The position numbers and the translations under genes were made by a program. 64,000 nt of DNA from Ensifer adhaerens. Its GTDB lineage: Bacteria > Pseudomonadota > Alphaproteobacteria > Rhizobiales > Rhizobiaceae. The stretch covers positions 248,001 to 312,000 of the forward strand of contig NZ_LGAP01000002.1 in assembly GCF_001270265.1 (NCBI RefSeq). Reading direction: 5' to 3'. The notes under the pieces are model-generated. The model made no database searches. It had not been told where the DNA came from and was given only the letters and a program-made list of their open reading frames with translations. Below are positions 18,205-26,473 of the stretch, piece by piece (position 1 is the stretch's first letter; each line of letters begins with the position of its first letter).

Positions 18205-19377
18205 ATGCGTATCTTACTGACAGGGATCCCCTCGTATCTGCAGCGCACGATCGGCTCGGTTTCCGGCCTGACGGTGCACCACCGACCCTTCTTCGACGAG
18301 GTGACGGCGAAGAAGGACTTCCTCTCCCAGGTCAGGAGAATTGCCAATACCGGCAACTACCTGATCGGCGAAGGTGCCGCCAAAAGCCTTCGGGCGCATG
18401 ACGTCACCTATGTGCCCTTCTGGCACCTCGTCAACAATCGCACCTCGGACGATCTTTACGAGCAGGCAAACCGCGAATTCGATATCTGCGTCTTTGCTTC
18501 CGCCAACCTGTTGCGGCCCGGATACTCTGCCGATCTCGAAGCCGAGGTTTTCGCCAAGCTGAAAATGCCCGTGGTGGTGATGGGCATCGGCATCCAGCGC
18601 AAGGAAGGGCTCAAGGAGTTGCTGCCGGCCGGGACGCTCAAGTTCCTGGACGTGCTCAGGAACCGCGAAAGCTTCTTTCTCACGCGCGGCTATTTTACCG
18701 CGGAGTTCCTGAGAGAGCAGGGGATGAAATTCGTCAAGCCGACGGGTTGCCCCTCGCTTTACTTCGCGCCGAACGAGATGGTCCGGTCACTCACAGCACT
18801 CGCCAATCCTGCTTTGGCCGACGCGCAAAGGATCGCCTTCGGTGGTTACCTCGGCAGCGTGGCCGACACGCTCGTCGACGCGCACGCATTGCTGGGGCCG
18901 AAGTCCGTTGCCAGCTATGTCGTCCAGGACGAGGTCATCGCCTACAATCTCGATCTGCCGGGAGACGACATGATCCCGGTCTACGATCGTGCAAGTGGAC
19001 GGATTACCGGGGCAACGCAGTACAAGCACAAGGAGAAGTGGCAGCGCGAACACGAGCTGATCGCTTTCTTCGACACCAACCAATGGCGAGGCTGGACGAC
19101 GACCAGAGACATGTGCTTCGGCCGCCGGTTCCACGGCTGCATCATCGGCATGCAGGCCGGTGTGCCCGCATTGATGATTGCGGTGGACGACCGTATGCGT
19201 GAAATGCTGGAGTTCATCGGCTTCCCCTATATCGAGGCGGCGACCTGGAACCGCGAGGCGGACAAGCGGACCTATCTCTCGAACTTCCTGTCCAAGATCG
19301 ACTCAGAGGCGGCCATCGACCGCTATCAGGCCTGCGAGGCCAACTTCAGAAATGTGCTCGGTCAGATCGGCATTTGA
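18205..19377 (+). CDS. wgaE: Polysaccharide pyruvyltransferase-family protein WgaE
   Basis: This 390-residue paralogue of wgaD shares its layout and motifs: ILLTGIP at the N-terminus, ANTGNYLIGEGA, VVMGIGIQRK, FDTNQWRGW and GRRFHGCIIGMQAG. AAAGGACAG precedes the ATG, giving a clear ribosome binding site, and 42 bp separate it from wgaD. Two copies side by side suggest either a heteromeric enzyme or two substrates, for example internal and terminal galactose. The sequence alone does not decide this. It matches expA5 by order. Confidence 0.86.
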   Translation: MRILLTGIPSYLQRTIGSVSGLTVHHRPFFDEVTAKKDFLSQVRRIANTGNYLIGEGAAKSLRAHDVTYVPFWHLVNNRTSDDLYEQANREFDICVFASANLLRPGYSADLEAEVFAKLKMPVVVMGIGIQRKEGLKELLPAGTLKFLDVLRNRESFFLTRGYFTAEFLREQGMKFVKPTGCPSLYFAPNEMVRSLTALANPALADAQRIAFGGYLGSVADTLVDAHALLGPKSVASYVVQDEVIAYNLDLPGDDMIPVYDRASGRITGATQYKHKEKWQREHELIAFFDTNQWRGWTTTRDMCFGRRFHGCIIGMQAGVPALMIAVDDRMREMLEFIGFPYIEAATWNREADKRTYLSNFLSKIDSEAAIDRYQACEANFRNVLGQIGI

Positions 19378-19405
19378 GCGCGGACGGTCGAGTGTTGCGG
19401 CGCGC

Positions 19406-20491
19406 ATGGTGCTTCTTTGCGCGCTGCTTTCGCTTCTTGCCTTAGAACCGGGCTCGGCGTTCGGACGGGACCGAAAGCCGGCCGGTATTGTTGGAATCAA
19501 TCGGGTCAACCTGGCTTGGTTGACACCGGACGAGCAGAGAAAAATCCTGGGCGACATCGCCGCAAGCGGCGTAACCCACGTGCGGCTCTCCCTGTCGGCC
19601 CCGGTCGACCGGAGCATCGACGCGGTCGAAATCGCCCATGGCCTCGGGCTGAAGATCCTGCTGGAGATCCAGCTGAGCAACCCGGATTATTATGCGGATG
19701 AGGTGCGCGCCCGCACCGGCTTCGGGCGCATCTGGGACATTCGCCGGCTTTCCGACCTCGACCCGGCGAGATACCGCGAAAACCTCAAGGCAGCGCTTCG
19801 ACGGATGGACGAGGCCGGCGTCAAGCTCATGGCGGTCGAGCCTGGTAACGAGATCAACTACAGTGCCTACAATGGCGACCTGATCGTCTTTCGAAAACCT
19901 GGTGCTTCGACGCCGCGTCGCGCCTCCGATATCCGCACCAGCGTGGCCTTCGAGCGTGGTTTGGCAACCTATGTCGAGATTGCCAGAATTACCCGGCAGG
20001 AGCTGAAGGCGACGATCCATAGTAGCGATGCGGCGGTCATCTCCGCCGGTTTGTCCGACATGAGTGCCGACGAGGCAGATCAAAGGGGCATGGAGCGGCT
20101 TGACCCGGAGGAGGTGATCTCGCTCCTTAAACTGCTTGGGCTCGACGACCATATCGATGCCTATGGCATTCATGTCTATCCGGGACGTAAGGTGGGGCCG
20201 AAGCTTACCGGATATATCAGTGAACTCCTGCGTTTCTGCGGGGCGGGGGACAGTGGCAAGCCCTGCTGGATCACCGAATGGGGTGTGGCAAACTCCGCCC
20301 GTTCCTGCCCGCTTGACGACCGAAAGCGTGCCAATGCGGTTGCGGCGATACGGTCGGTCTTTCGCCAGCTGATGTCGTCGGGGCGGTTGGCGGCCGCTTT
20401 CTACTACGATTGGGACACGCACTCCGCCTATGGCGTCTGGCGGTGCGCTCATCTCAGTTCTGCCGGGGCGAAGGCGATCGCCCCGAATTAG
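19406..20491 (+). CDS. wgaF: Secreted clan GH-A glycoside hydrolase-like protein WgaF
   Basis: A 361-residue protein with an N-terminal hydrophobic signal (residues 1-20) and a TIM-barrel pattern. EPGNE at residues 145-149 matches the Asn-Glu acid/base pair of clan GH-A, and ITEWG with Glu291 matches the nucleophile, at the expected distance. Both catalytic glutamates therefore appear intact, so it should be an active retaining endo- or exo-glycosidase in the periplasm or outside. In an exopolysaccharide operon it could trim or release galactoglucan. The ATG at 19406 lacks a good ribosome binding site and follows wgaE by 28 bp; expA6 by position. Confidence 0.8.
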   Translation: MVLLCALLSLLALEPGSAFGRDRKPAGIVGINRVNLAWLTPDEQRKILGDIAASGVTHVRLSLSAPVDRSIDAVEIAHGLGLKILLEIQLSNPDYYADEVRARTGFGRIWDIRRLSDLDPARYRENLKAALRRMDEAGVKLMAVEPGNEINYSAYNGDLIVFRKPGASTPRRASDIRTSVAFERGLATYVEIARITRQELKATIHSSDAAVISAGLSDMSADEADQRGMERLDPEEVISLLKLLGLDDHIDAYGIHVYPGRKVGPKLTGYISELLRFCGAGDSGKPCWITEWGVANSARSCPLDDRKRANAVAAIRSVFRQLMSSGRLAAAFYYDWDTHSAYGVWRCAHLSSAGAKAIAPN

Positions 20492-20572
20492 GTCCTGACC
20501 CTAGACGGGTGGTGCTGATCGGAACAACCTTCCGCGCGTTTCGTAATAGTCTCAACGCCCTTTTTGGTACTG

Positions 20573-20612
20573 TAAGTTGACTTCGCCATGGCCTTCTGAA
20601 TACTTCAACTTA
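20573..20612. promoter_or_regulatory. Interrupted inverted repeat with a perfect WggR half-site before the SARP-like gene
   Basis: TAAGTTGA (20573-20580) and its complement TCAACTTA (20605-20612) face each other across 24 bp, and TACTTCAA at 20601-20608 equals one arm of the WggR-type operator. The partner arm at the 3-bp spacing is absent. The site lies just upstream of the preferred TTG start at 20646. It could be an operator for the downstream regulator or a chance half-site. Confidence 0.35.
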
Positions 20613-20645
20613 GGATCGTGTTGGAATCTGATAGGGGTCGGGCGA

Positions 20646-22592
20646 TTGGATTCAGGCGGCGAACCACAGTCCACTGCATTCTCCCTGCGGACATTTGGTG
20701 GTCTGGAGTTGCTCGATGAGCGAGGGCAGGCCATCCCTTTTTCCGCAAAGGCACTGGTGATCCTTGCTTACCTCATCTCGACCGGGCGGCGGACCGCGAC
20801 CAGAACGGAAGTCGCCGAACTGCTTTGGGGTAGAGGAGCGCCTTCCACGGCATTTACCAATCTTCGCAGGTTGGTCTTGCGGATCAGGAGCCGTCAAACG
20901 GAACTCGATGCGCATTTTCTTGCATTTTCGAGCCGCGAGGTCGAGATCAGGCCATCCTTGCTCAAATGTGATGTTTCGCTGTTGGCGACGGCCGAACCTC
21001 AGGGCTCGTTCGATGAACTCAAAACGCTTGTCGACCGGCTCAGATTGGTGTTTCTGGGCGAAACCGACCTTCGGAATCCCCTGTTTGGTCGCTGGGTAGC
21101 GCAGCAACGAGAGCGGCAGTCGGCCGCGCTTGAGCACGCCCTGCGCACAATGGCGTCTCTGGCCAAGACAGCCGAGCAACGCGCCGTCGTTCAACAGGCT
21201 GCGCTTCACGTTTTCCTGACGGACTCAAACGACCAGATCGCGCGAAAATTCCTGCTGCAGGCCTACGATGTGCAGGGAGAGGTCGATCATCTTCGACGCA
21301 CGTTTGAACGGCGCAACGAGATGCTCGCATCCTGGATGAAGGAGAAGCGTCAATCGCCGCCAGTCAAGATCGCCGCCCGCGCAGCAACCGTGGAGGCGAT
21401 CAATCCGGCCGGACTGGTTGAACCTCCAACAGCTTGCCTGCCGCGCCTGGCATTGCTGCCACCCAATAACTACAGCCGCGAACCCGCCGCCGCGATGATC
21501 GTGACCTCGCTTCTGGAGGACATCACCATTGGTTTCTGCGTCCTGAGCAGCGTTCAGGTGCTCGCACCCTATTCGGCGTTGCAGATAAGCCGCAAGACCG
21601 AAGACCAACTGGCGATGCTTGAGCACCATGGCCTGACCTATGTGCTCGAGACGCGGTTGAGCGGCGTGGATGAGGAACTTTCCTTGTTCTCGCAACTCGT
21701 GTTTCTCCCGACCAGCGAGATCGTTTGGGCCGAGCGGCTCAGCCTCGATGGCGCGCGTTTCGCGCAGAACAGACGTGACATATCCGGGCGCCTGGCCTTC
21801 TCCGTGGCAAGCGAGATCGAGCGGCACCGGATCACGCGATCCAATTTCGATCGGAATCCGACCGCCTATCACCGCTATCTCCTGGGACGGCAGTTCTTCG
21901 ACCGCTTGACGCTGCCCAATTTGCATCGGGCCCGAAAGGAGATGAAGGCGGTTTTGCAGGAAAGCGCCAATTTCGCGCCGGCTTTGAGTTCGCTTGCACG
22001 AACCTATTCGGAAGAGTGGCTGCTCACAGCGCGAGGCGAGGCAGATTTGCTGAGGTCGGCGGAAACCTATGCCTTGCAGGCAATTGAGACGAGCAGCGAT
22101 ATGGCGGATGGTTACCGCGAGCTTGGCGTGGCAAAGCTGCTGCAGGGCGCTCTCGACGAGAGCGTCGAAACCCTGCAATTGGCGGAGACGCTTAGTCCGC
22201 ATTATGCCGATGTCATCGCCGACCATGCCGACGCCCTGGCCCATTGTTCGCGTCTGGATACGGCGTGTCAGACGATCGAGCGCGCCATTGAACTCAACCC
22301 CATAAGCCCGGATTCGTACCTGTGGACGGCGGCGGGCGCCTGCTACGGCCTCGGGCGTTTCGAGGCGGCTCTGGGCTACATCGACAGAATGGCAGATGCC
22401 AGCTTGGCCGACCGGCTGGCGGCCGCGAGCTGGGCCATGCTCGGCCATCGCGACAAGGCGCATGTGTTTGTTACGAGAGTCCGCCAAACCCATCCTGAGT
22501 TTGACGTGGATAATTGGTTGTCCATCGTGCCGATTAAGGAAAAATGGCACAAAGACATCTATCGTGAAGGTCTCAAGAAGGCAGGCTTCTGA
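20646..22592 (+). CDS. SARP-like transcriptional regulator with C-terminal TPR repeats
   Basis: The N-terminal 90 residues look like an OmpR/SARP-type winged helix (FSLRTFGGLELLDERG, AKALVILAYL, RTEVAELLWG, NLRRLVLRIR). A helical BTAD-like region runs to about residue 230, a middle region (about 260-420) is reminiscent of the part found in TPR-containing cyclase-like regulators, and TPR-like helix pairs fill residues 430-640. No cyclase or ATPase motif is present. The start is uncertain: TTG at 20646 follows TAGGGG, while TTG at 20577 lacks a ribosome binding site. It follows wgaF where S. meliloti has dTDP-rhamnose genes, and precedes a 72-residue protein by 26 bp. Confidence 0.8.
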   Translation: MDSGGEPQSTAFSLRTFGGLELLDERGQAIPFSAKALVILAYLISTGRRTATRTEVAELLWGRGAPSTAFTNLRRLVLRIRSRQTELDAHFLAFSSREVEIRPSLLKCDVSLLATAEPQGSFDELKTLVDRLRLVFLGETDLRNPLFGRWVAQQRERQSAALEHALRTMASLAKTAEQRAVVQQAALHVFLTDSNDQIARKFLLQAYDVQGEVDHLRRTFERRNEMLASWMKEKRQSPPVKIAARAATVEAINPAGLVEPPTACLPRLALLPPNNYSREPAAAMIVTSLLEDITIGFCVLSSVQVLAPYSALQISRKTEDQLAMLEHHGLTYVLETRLSGVDEELSLFSQLVFLPTSEIVWAERLSLDGARFAQNRRDISGRLAFSVASEIERHRITRSNFDRNPTAYHRYLLGRQFFDRLTLPNLHRARKEMKAVLQESANFAPALSSLARTYSEEWLLTARGEADLLRSAETYALQAIETSSDMADGYRELGVAKLLQGALDESVETLQLAETLSPHYADVIADHADALAHCSRLDTACQTIERAIELNPISPDSYLWTAAGACYGLGRFEAALGYIDRMADASLADRLAAASWAMLGHRDKAHVFVTRVRQTHPEFDVDNWLSIVPIKEKWHKDIYREGLKKAGF

Positions 22593-22618
22593 GAATAGAA
22601 CACAGAAGGGAAGCAAGC

Positions 22619-22837
22619 ATGGCAAAAGTCGCTATCTTAGGCCTCGTCGGCGAGGAGGGCCTTTACATTGTCGACCTGGAGGCAGGGACGGTTGCACCGA
22701 TGACGGTACCGGTCAAAGGCGCCTTGCAGGCCGTCGTTGATCTCCAGAAGGCGGGAGGCTCGGTCATGAAAGGTGTCAGCGTCGCGATTTCCGTGAAGTC
22801 GGCGGAGGACATCTCGAACGGCCGGTTCGACGGCTAA
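22619..22837 (+). CDS. 72-residue protein of unknown function downstream of the SARP-like regulator
   Basis: A small protein with a strong ribosome binding site (GAAGGGAAGC) and an ATG 26 bp after the regulator's stop, so probably co-transcribed. It is rich in Gly, Ala and Val, has no cysteine, no signal peptide and no clear membrane segment. The first half reads as two short beta strands (VAILGLVG, LYIVDL), the second as a helix plus a valine-rich strand. I do not recognise the family. Possibilities are a small partner of the regulator or a peptide precursor; neither is shown. Confidence 0.7.
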   Translation: MAKVAILGLVGEEGLYIVDLEAGTVAPMTVPVKGALQAVVDLQKAGGSVMKGVSVAISVKSAEDISNGRFDG

Positions 22838-23340
22838 ACCGGTTCAGGCGGATGCGTTCACCGCATCTCATGACGGTGCGGAAGGCCACAGTGGGCGATG
22901 GCGCGAGGCATTGACCGCGAGTATTGCCGATGCGTTCACGGCGGAAGGCTATTCTATCGTGAAATCGGTGCACGATCCCTCTGATGCATTATGAACTTGC
23001 TGTCTTCAGCCACTTTTGCGGTCGGTGGGACAATGGTTGCGCCGGAGCAAGTCCGGTCGTTGACCAACGGCTGAGTTCAGGACGTCCAGCGTTCCGCTGC
23101 GCTGATTTCGGGCTCGGTAATGCTCTCGGCGCGGGCGGGACGCGTCGGCTGTCAACAGCCGCCAGCTGCAGTGCGAACAAGATTTGCGAGGACCCGTGGG
23201 ATCGAAGCCTGCAAAGTTCGGGAATGTTGTGATCTTGGGTGACAGGACTTTGAATCCTTGCCTGTATTGGATCATGCCTGCAACTGCCGATCGGCGATCA
23301 GCCGGACGGGGAACGGCCCTGGTAACGGCCAATTGGAGTA
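22838..23340. other. Gap without a recognisable gene
   Basis: About 500 bp. Just after the small gene, the frame that ends in a TGA at 22992-22994 reads as a protein-like stretch of some 50 residues (ADAFTASHDGAEG, then IADAFTAEGYSIV) but has no ATG or GTG and no ribosome binding site, so it may be a remnant. The rest shows no convincing coding frame; a promoter for the gene at 23341 must lie near its end. Confidence 0.5.
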
Positions 23341-23880
23341 ATGATTTTGTTTTCAAGAGTTTTTCTGCGTGCCCTTGCCGTCCTGGCCGTTTCAAGCCCA
23401 GCTGCGGCCCTTGCATCCGATGACGTAGCGGCCTTTTATGATGGCGCCCTCTGCAACCCGCCCTACACGATGCAATCGGCAACCGAGCTCTATGACGCTG
23501 CCGAGAAGCTTACGAAACCCGACACGTCGTTGCTGACGGCCTATGTCTACAAGCTGCCCTCCGACATCGAGCGCGATGGCTTTAAGACCAATGAGGTTGT
23601 CTTTGCCGGTAGCTCCGTCGGCGTCCTGATCGAAGGCGCGCGTGCGGACGAACTCGCGGCCCGCTACCGGCTGGAGCGGGAAAAAAGCAGCATTCTCGGC
23701 ACGTCCACCAAGGGCTATGCGCGCGTATTGCCGGACGCCGAACAGCCGACGGCGGAAATGGGCGTCGTGTCGATCGTTGCGCGTGAAAGCGAAGCCATTC
23801 CGGGCAAGACATTGCTCGCATGCGAGTTCGTTTCGCATGCGGATCTGGAAGCGCTCAAGAATCTCGAAGGTGGTAACTAG
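23341..23880 (+). CDS. Exported protein of unknown function
   Basis: The 179-residue protein begins with a clear signal peptide (hydrophobic residues 5-24, AALA before the likely cleavage site). The mature part has two cysteines (near residues 38 and 161) that could form a disulfide, and mixed alpha/beta character. An ATTGGAGTA ribosome binding site supports the start. I do not recognise a family. It stands alone between the galactoglucan region and a CNNM-type membrane protein and is probably periplasmic. Confidence 0.75.
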   Translation: MILFSRVFLRALAVLAVSSPAAALASDDVAAFYDGALCNPPYTMQSATELYDAAEKLTKPDTSLLTAYVYKLPSDIERDGFKTNEVVFAGSSVGVLIEGARADELAARYRLEREKSSILGTSTKGYARVLPDAEQPTAEMGVVSIVARESEAIPGKTLLACEFVSHADLEALKNLEGGN

Positions 23881-24041
23881 CACCAGGCGATACGGCCGGC
23901 TGGCAGGGCCGTCGGGGCGCATTCTGGGATGCTGGGGGAGCTGCGAAGATCGCCTGCGCCCCGTCTGCCGCGTGCGACAAGAGCATGTTAGGCTGATCGC
24001 AATATCAACAGCACGAGGCGCGACGCGCCCGAAGGGAGATC

Positions 24042-25358
24042 ATGTCCGGCTCGGATGGCAGTATGTTCGATTATCTCGGGATACTGGCCGTGTTTCTGCT
24101 TGTCGCCGCCAACGGCTTTTTTGTTGCGGCCGAATTCTCCTTGGTTTCCGTCCGCCGCAGTCGGGTGACCGAGCTGGTGGCGCGGGGACGAATGAATGCG
24201 AGCGCGCTCCAGCATGCCGTCGATAATCTCGATGCCAATCTGGCCGCCACTCAGCTCGGCATCACCATATCGTCGCTGGCCCTCGGCTGGGTGGGCGAGC
24301 CGGCCCTGGCGCATCTGATAGAGCCGCTGTTGAGCGGACTGCCGATGGCGTGGGCGTCGTTCGGCTCGCATGCAATTGCGGTCGCTATTTCCTTCATCAT
24401 CATCACCGCGCTTCATATCGTGCTGGGAGAACTGGCGCCGAAGAGCCTGGCGCTCCAGCGCAGCGAGGTTACGGCTCTTGCTGTTGTGCGCCCGCTCGGA
24501 TTTTTTCTGTTTCTGTTGCGCCCGGCGATTCTGGCTCTCAACGGTCTCGGCAATCTGGTGCTTCGGCTGGTCGGCCTGCGGCCGGGCACCGGCGAAGCAT
24601 CGCTGCATTCGCCGACCGAGCTGAAGCTGCTTGTCGCTGAAAGCCAGGAGGCCGGACTTCTCGATGTTGCACAGCAGGAGCTGGTCGAGCGGATCTTCAA
24701 CATCGGCGATCGCCGGATTTCCGATTTCATGACGCCGCGCATGGAAATCGATTGGATCGATGCCGACGATACGCGCGAGGAAATCCTGCGCACCATCCGG
24801 GATTGCCATCACGAGCAGCTGCTGATCGGCCGGGGCGGTATCGACTATCCCTTGGGCATGGTGCTGAAGAAGGACCTGCTCGATCAGCTGCTCGACGGCC
24901 AGACGCTCGATCCGATGAAGGCGATGCGCGAACCGCTTGTGCTGCACGAATCGGCACGCGTCTTCCGCGTCCTCGAAACGTTCAAGACCGCACCCGTTCG
25001 CCTCGCGATCATCGTCGACGAATATGGCAGCCTCGAAGGCATCATCACCCAGACCGACCTCCTGGAAGCGATTGCCGGCGACCTGCCGGACACGGAAGCG
25101 AGCGATCCGGATATCGTCACCCGTTCGGACGGCTCGTTGCTGATCGAAGGACTGATGTCGGCGCACGACGCCTTCGAGCGGCTCGGCATTTATGACCGGC
25201 CGGAGGGCGACTTCCACACCATTGCCGGCTTCGCGCTGCAGATCCTCGGCCATCTTCCGCACGTTGGCGAAACCTTCGATTTCCAGGACTGGCGCTTCGA
25301 AATCATCGACATGGACGGCATGCGCATCGACAAGCTGCTGGCGTCGCGCAAGGAGTAA
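24042..25358 (+). CDS. CNNM/CBS-domain membrane protein (HlyC/CorC 'hemolysin' family)
   Basis: In 438 residues the order is: a DUF21/CNNM transmembrane domain (about 1-190, with ANGFFVAAEFSLVSVRRSR and LGELAPKSLALQ), a CBS pair (about 215-345, starting at ISDFMTPRMEIDWID) and a C-terminal CorC_HlyC transporter-associated domain (about 355-435). Family members are linked to magnesium or cobalt transport rather than haemolysis. GAAGGGAG precedes the ATG. It stands alone and converges with the ATP-grasp gene downstream. Confidence 0.9.
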   Translation: MSGSDGSMFDYLGILAVFLLVAANGFFVAAEFSLVSVRRSRVTELVARGRMNASALQHAVDNLDANLAATQLGITISSLALGWVGEPALAHLIEPLLSGLPMAWASFGSHAIAVAISFIIITALHIVLGELAPKSLALQRSEVTALAVVRPLGFFLFLLRPAILALNGLGNLVLRLVGLRPGTGEASLHSPTELKLLVAESQEAGLLDVAQQELVERIFNIGDRRISDFMTPRMEIDWIDADDTREEILRTIRDCHHEQLLIGRGGIDYPLGMVLKKDLLDQLLDGQTLDPMKAMREPLVLHESARVFRVLETFKTAPVRLAIIVDEYGSLEGIITQTDLLEAIAGDLPDTEASDPDIVTRSDGSLLIEGLMSAHDAFERLGIYDRPEGDFHTIAGFALQILGHLPHVGETFDFQDWRFEIIDMDGMRIDKLLASRKE

Positions 25359-25418
25359 TGCCCGGCTCCGCTGCTTCGGAATTCGCCTGGTCCGGTGGGC
25401 CAAGCGATGAAGGGGATG

Positions 25419-26465
25419 TCAGAGGGTCGCCAGCGCCCGGTTCGACAGGGCTCCGCCATAGGCTTCGCGAATGGCGAGCTTGTTTTCAAGCGCGATTACG
25501 ATCTCTTCGGCGAAATCGATCGCATGCAGGGCCCGAATGGATTGCAGGCCGCCGGGCGTGAAGACATTGATCTCCAGGATCTTGTCGCCGACGATATCCA
25601 GGCCCACCAGGAACATGCCGTCGTCGATGAGTTTGGGCCTCAGCTTTTCGGCAATCGCCAGTATGGCCGGGGTAATGGTGGCCGCCTGGGCGGTGCCGCT
25701 CGCGTGGATGTTGGACCGCACCTCGCCCTTGGCAGGAACACGCCGGAAGGCGGCATAGACGTCGTTGCGAACCAGCGGGCGGCCGTTCATCAGGAAAAGC
25801 CGGATGTCGCCGGCAGTGGCTTCGGGCAGATAACTTTGGGCGATCAGATATCCGACTTCGCTGACGGCTTCGAAGATCTGGTTGAGGTTGGCTTCGTCAC
25901 TGGATTTTATCTTGAAGACGTTCTTGCCGCCCGAGCCCTGCAGCGGTTTCAGGATAACGCCGTCACGATGGTCGTCGATGAAGGCGCGGATCTCTTCGAT
26001 GTTTTTCGAGATCAGCGTCGTCGGGCGCACGGCCTGGGGGAAGTCCTGAAAATAGAGCTTGTTCTGCGCAAGCGAAAGGCCGGACGGATCGTTGACGACG
26101 ATCGCGCCGCGCTCCGAGGCGACGCGACCGAAGTTCGCGCCGACATTGGTGGCCCAGGGCCGGCCCTCCGCATCTTCGGAGGGGTCGTTGCGCAAGAACA
26201 GCACGTCGATCTCGCTGATGTCGACCACGCTCATTTTCGCGTCGTCGGCCTTCAGGGCTGAAATGAAGGTCTCCGGCTTCTTCGGCTTCGTGCCGTTGAG
26301 GCTGCGCGCCCGGATCATCAGCGTGTCGTCGGGCCGCAGGATGAAATCCCCTGGGGTGGCATAGCAGATCTCGTGCCCTCGGGAGAGTGCGGCGAGCGCC
26401 AGCGACGTCGTCGTATAGGACGCTGTCTCGGTCTCGATGGCGTTGACGAAGAAGGCTATGCGCAT
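25419..26465 (-). CDS. Glutathione-synthetase-like ATP-grasp ligase
   Basis: The 348-residue protein has an N-terminal pre-ATP-grasp Rossmann part and a C-terminal ATP-grasp fold with GVILKPLQGSGGKNVFKI near residue 169 and a metal-binding end, FLVGLDIVGDKILEINVFTPGG. It resembles GshB/RimK-type carboxylate-amine ligases, which activate a carboxylate as acyl phosphate and join it to an amine. It is the last gene of a three-gene unit and starts 8 bp after the QEGLA metallopeptidase. This context argues for a specialised ligase rather than housekeeping glutathione synthesis. Confidence 0.87.
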   Translation of the reverse strand: MRIAFFVNAIETETASYTTTSLALAALSRGHEICYATPGDFILRPDDTLMIRARSLNGTKPKKPETFISALKADDAKMSVVDISEIDVLFLRNDPSEDAEGRPWATNVGANFGRVASERGAIVVNDPSGLSLAQNKLYFQDFPQAVRPTTLISKNIEEIRAFIDDHRDGVILKPLQGSGGKNVFKIKSSDEANLNQIFEAVSEVGYLIAQSYLPEATAGDIRLFLMNGRPLVRNDVYAAFRRVPAKGEVRSNIHASGTAQAATITPAILAIAEKLRPKLIDDGMFLVGLDIVGDKILEINVFTPGGLQSIRALHAIDFAEEIVIALENKLAIREAYGGALSNRALATL

Positions 26466-26473
26466 CAGGTCTC

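Noticed and set aside
22836-22994. Protein-like frame after the 72-residue gene
   Set aside because: It has stops just upstream, no ATG or GTG and no ribosome binding site. It may be a frameshifted remnant, but I cannot support a gene or pseudogene call.
23006-23482. Minus-strand frame of 158 residues across the gap at 22838-23340
   Set aside because: It is rich in Arg and Pro, antisense to the exported protein at its end, and resembles no family.
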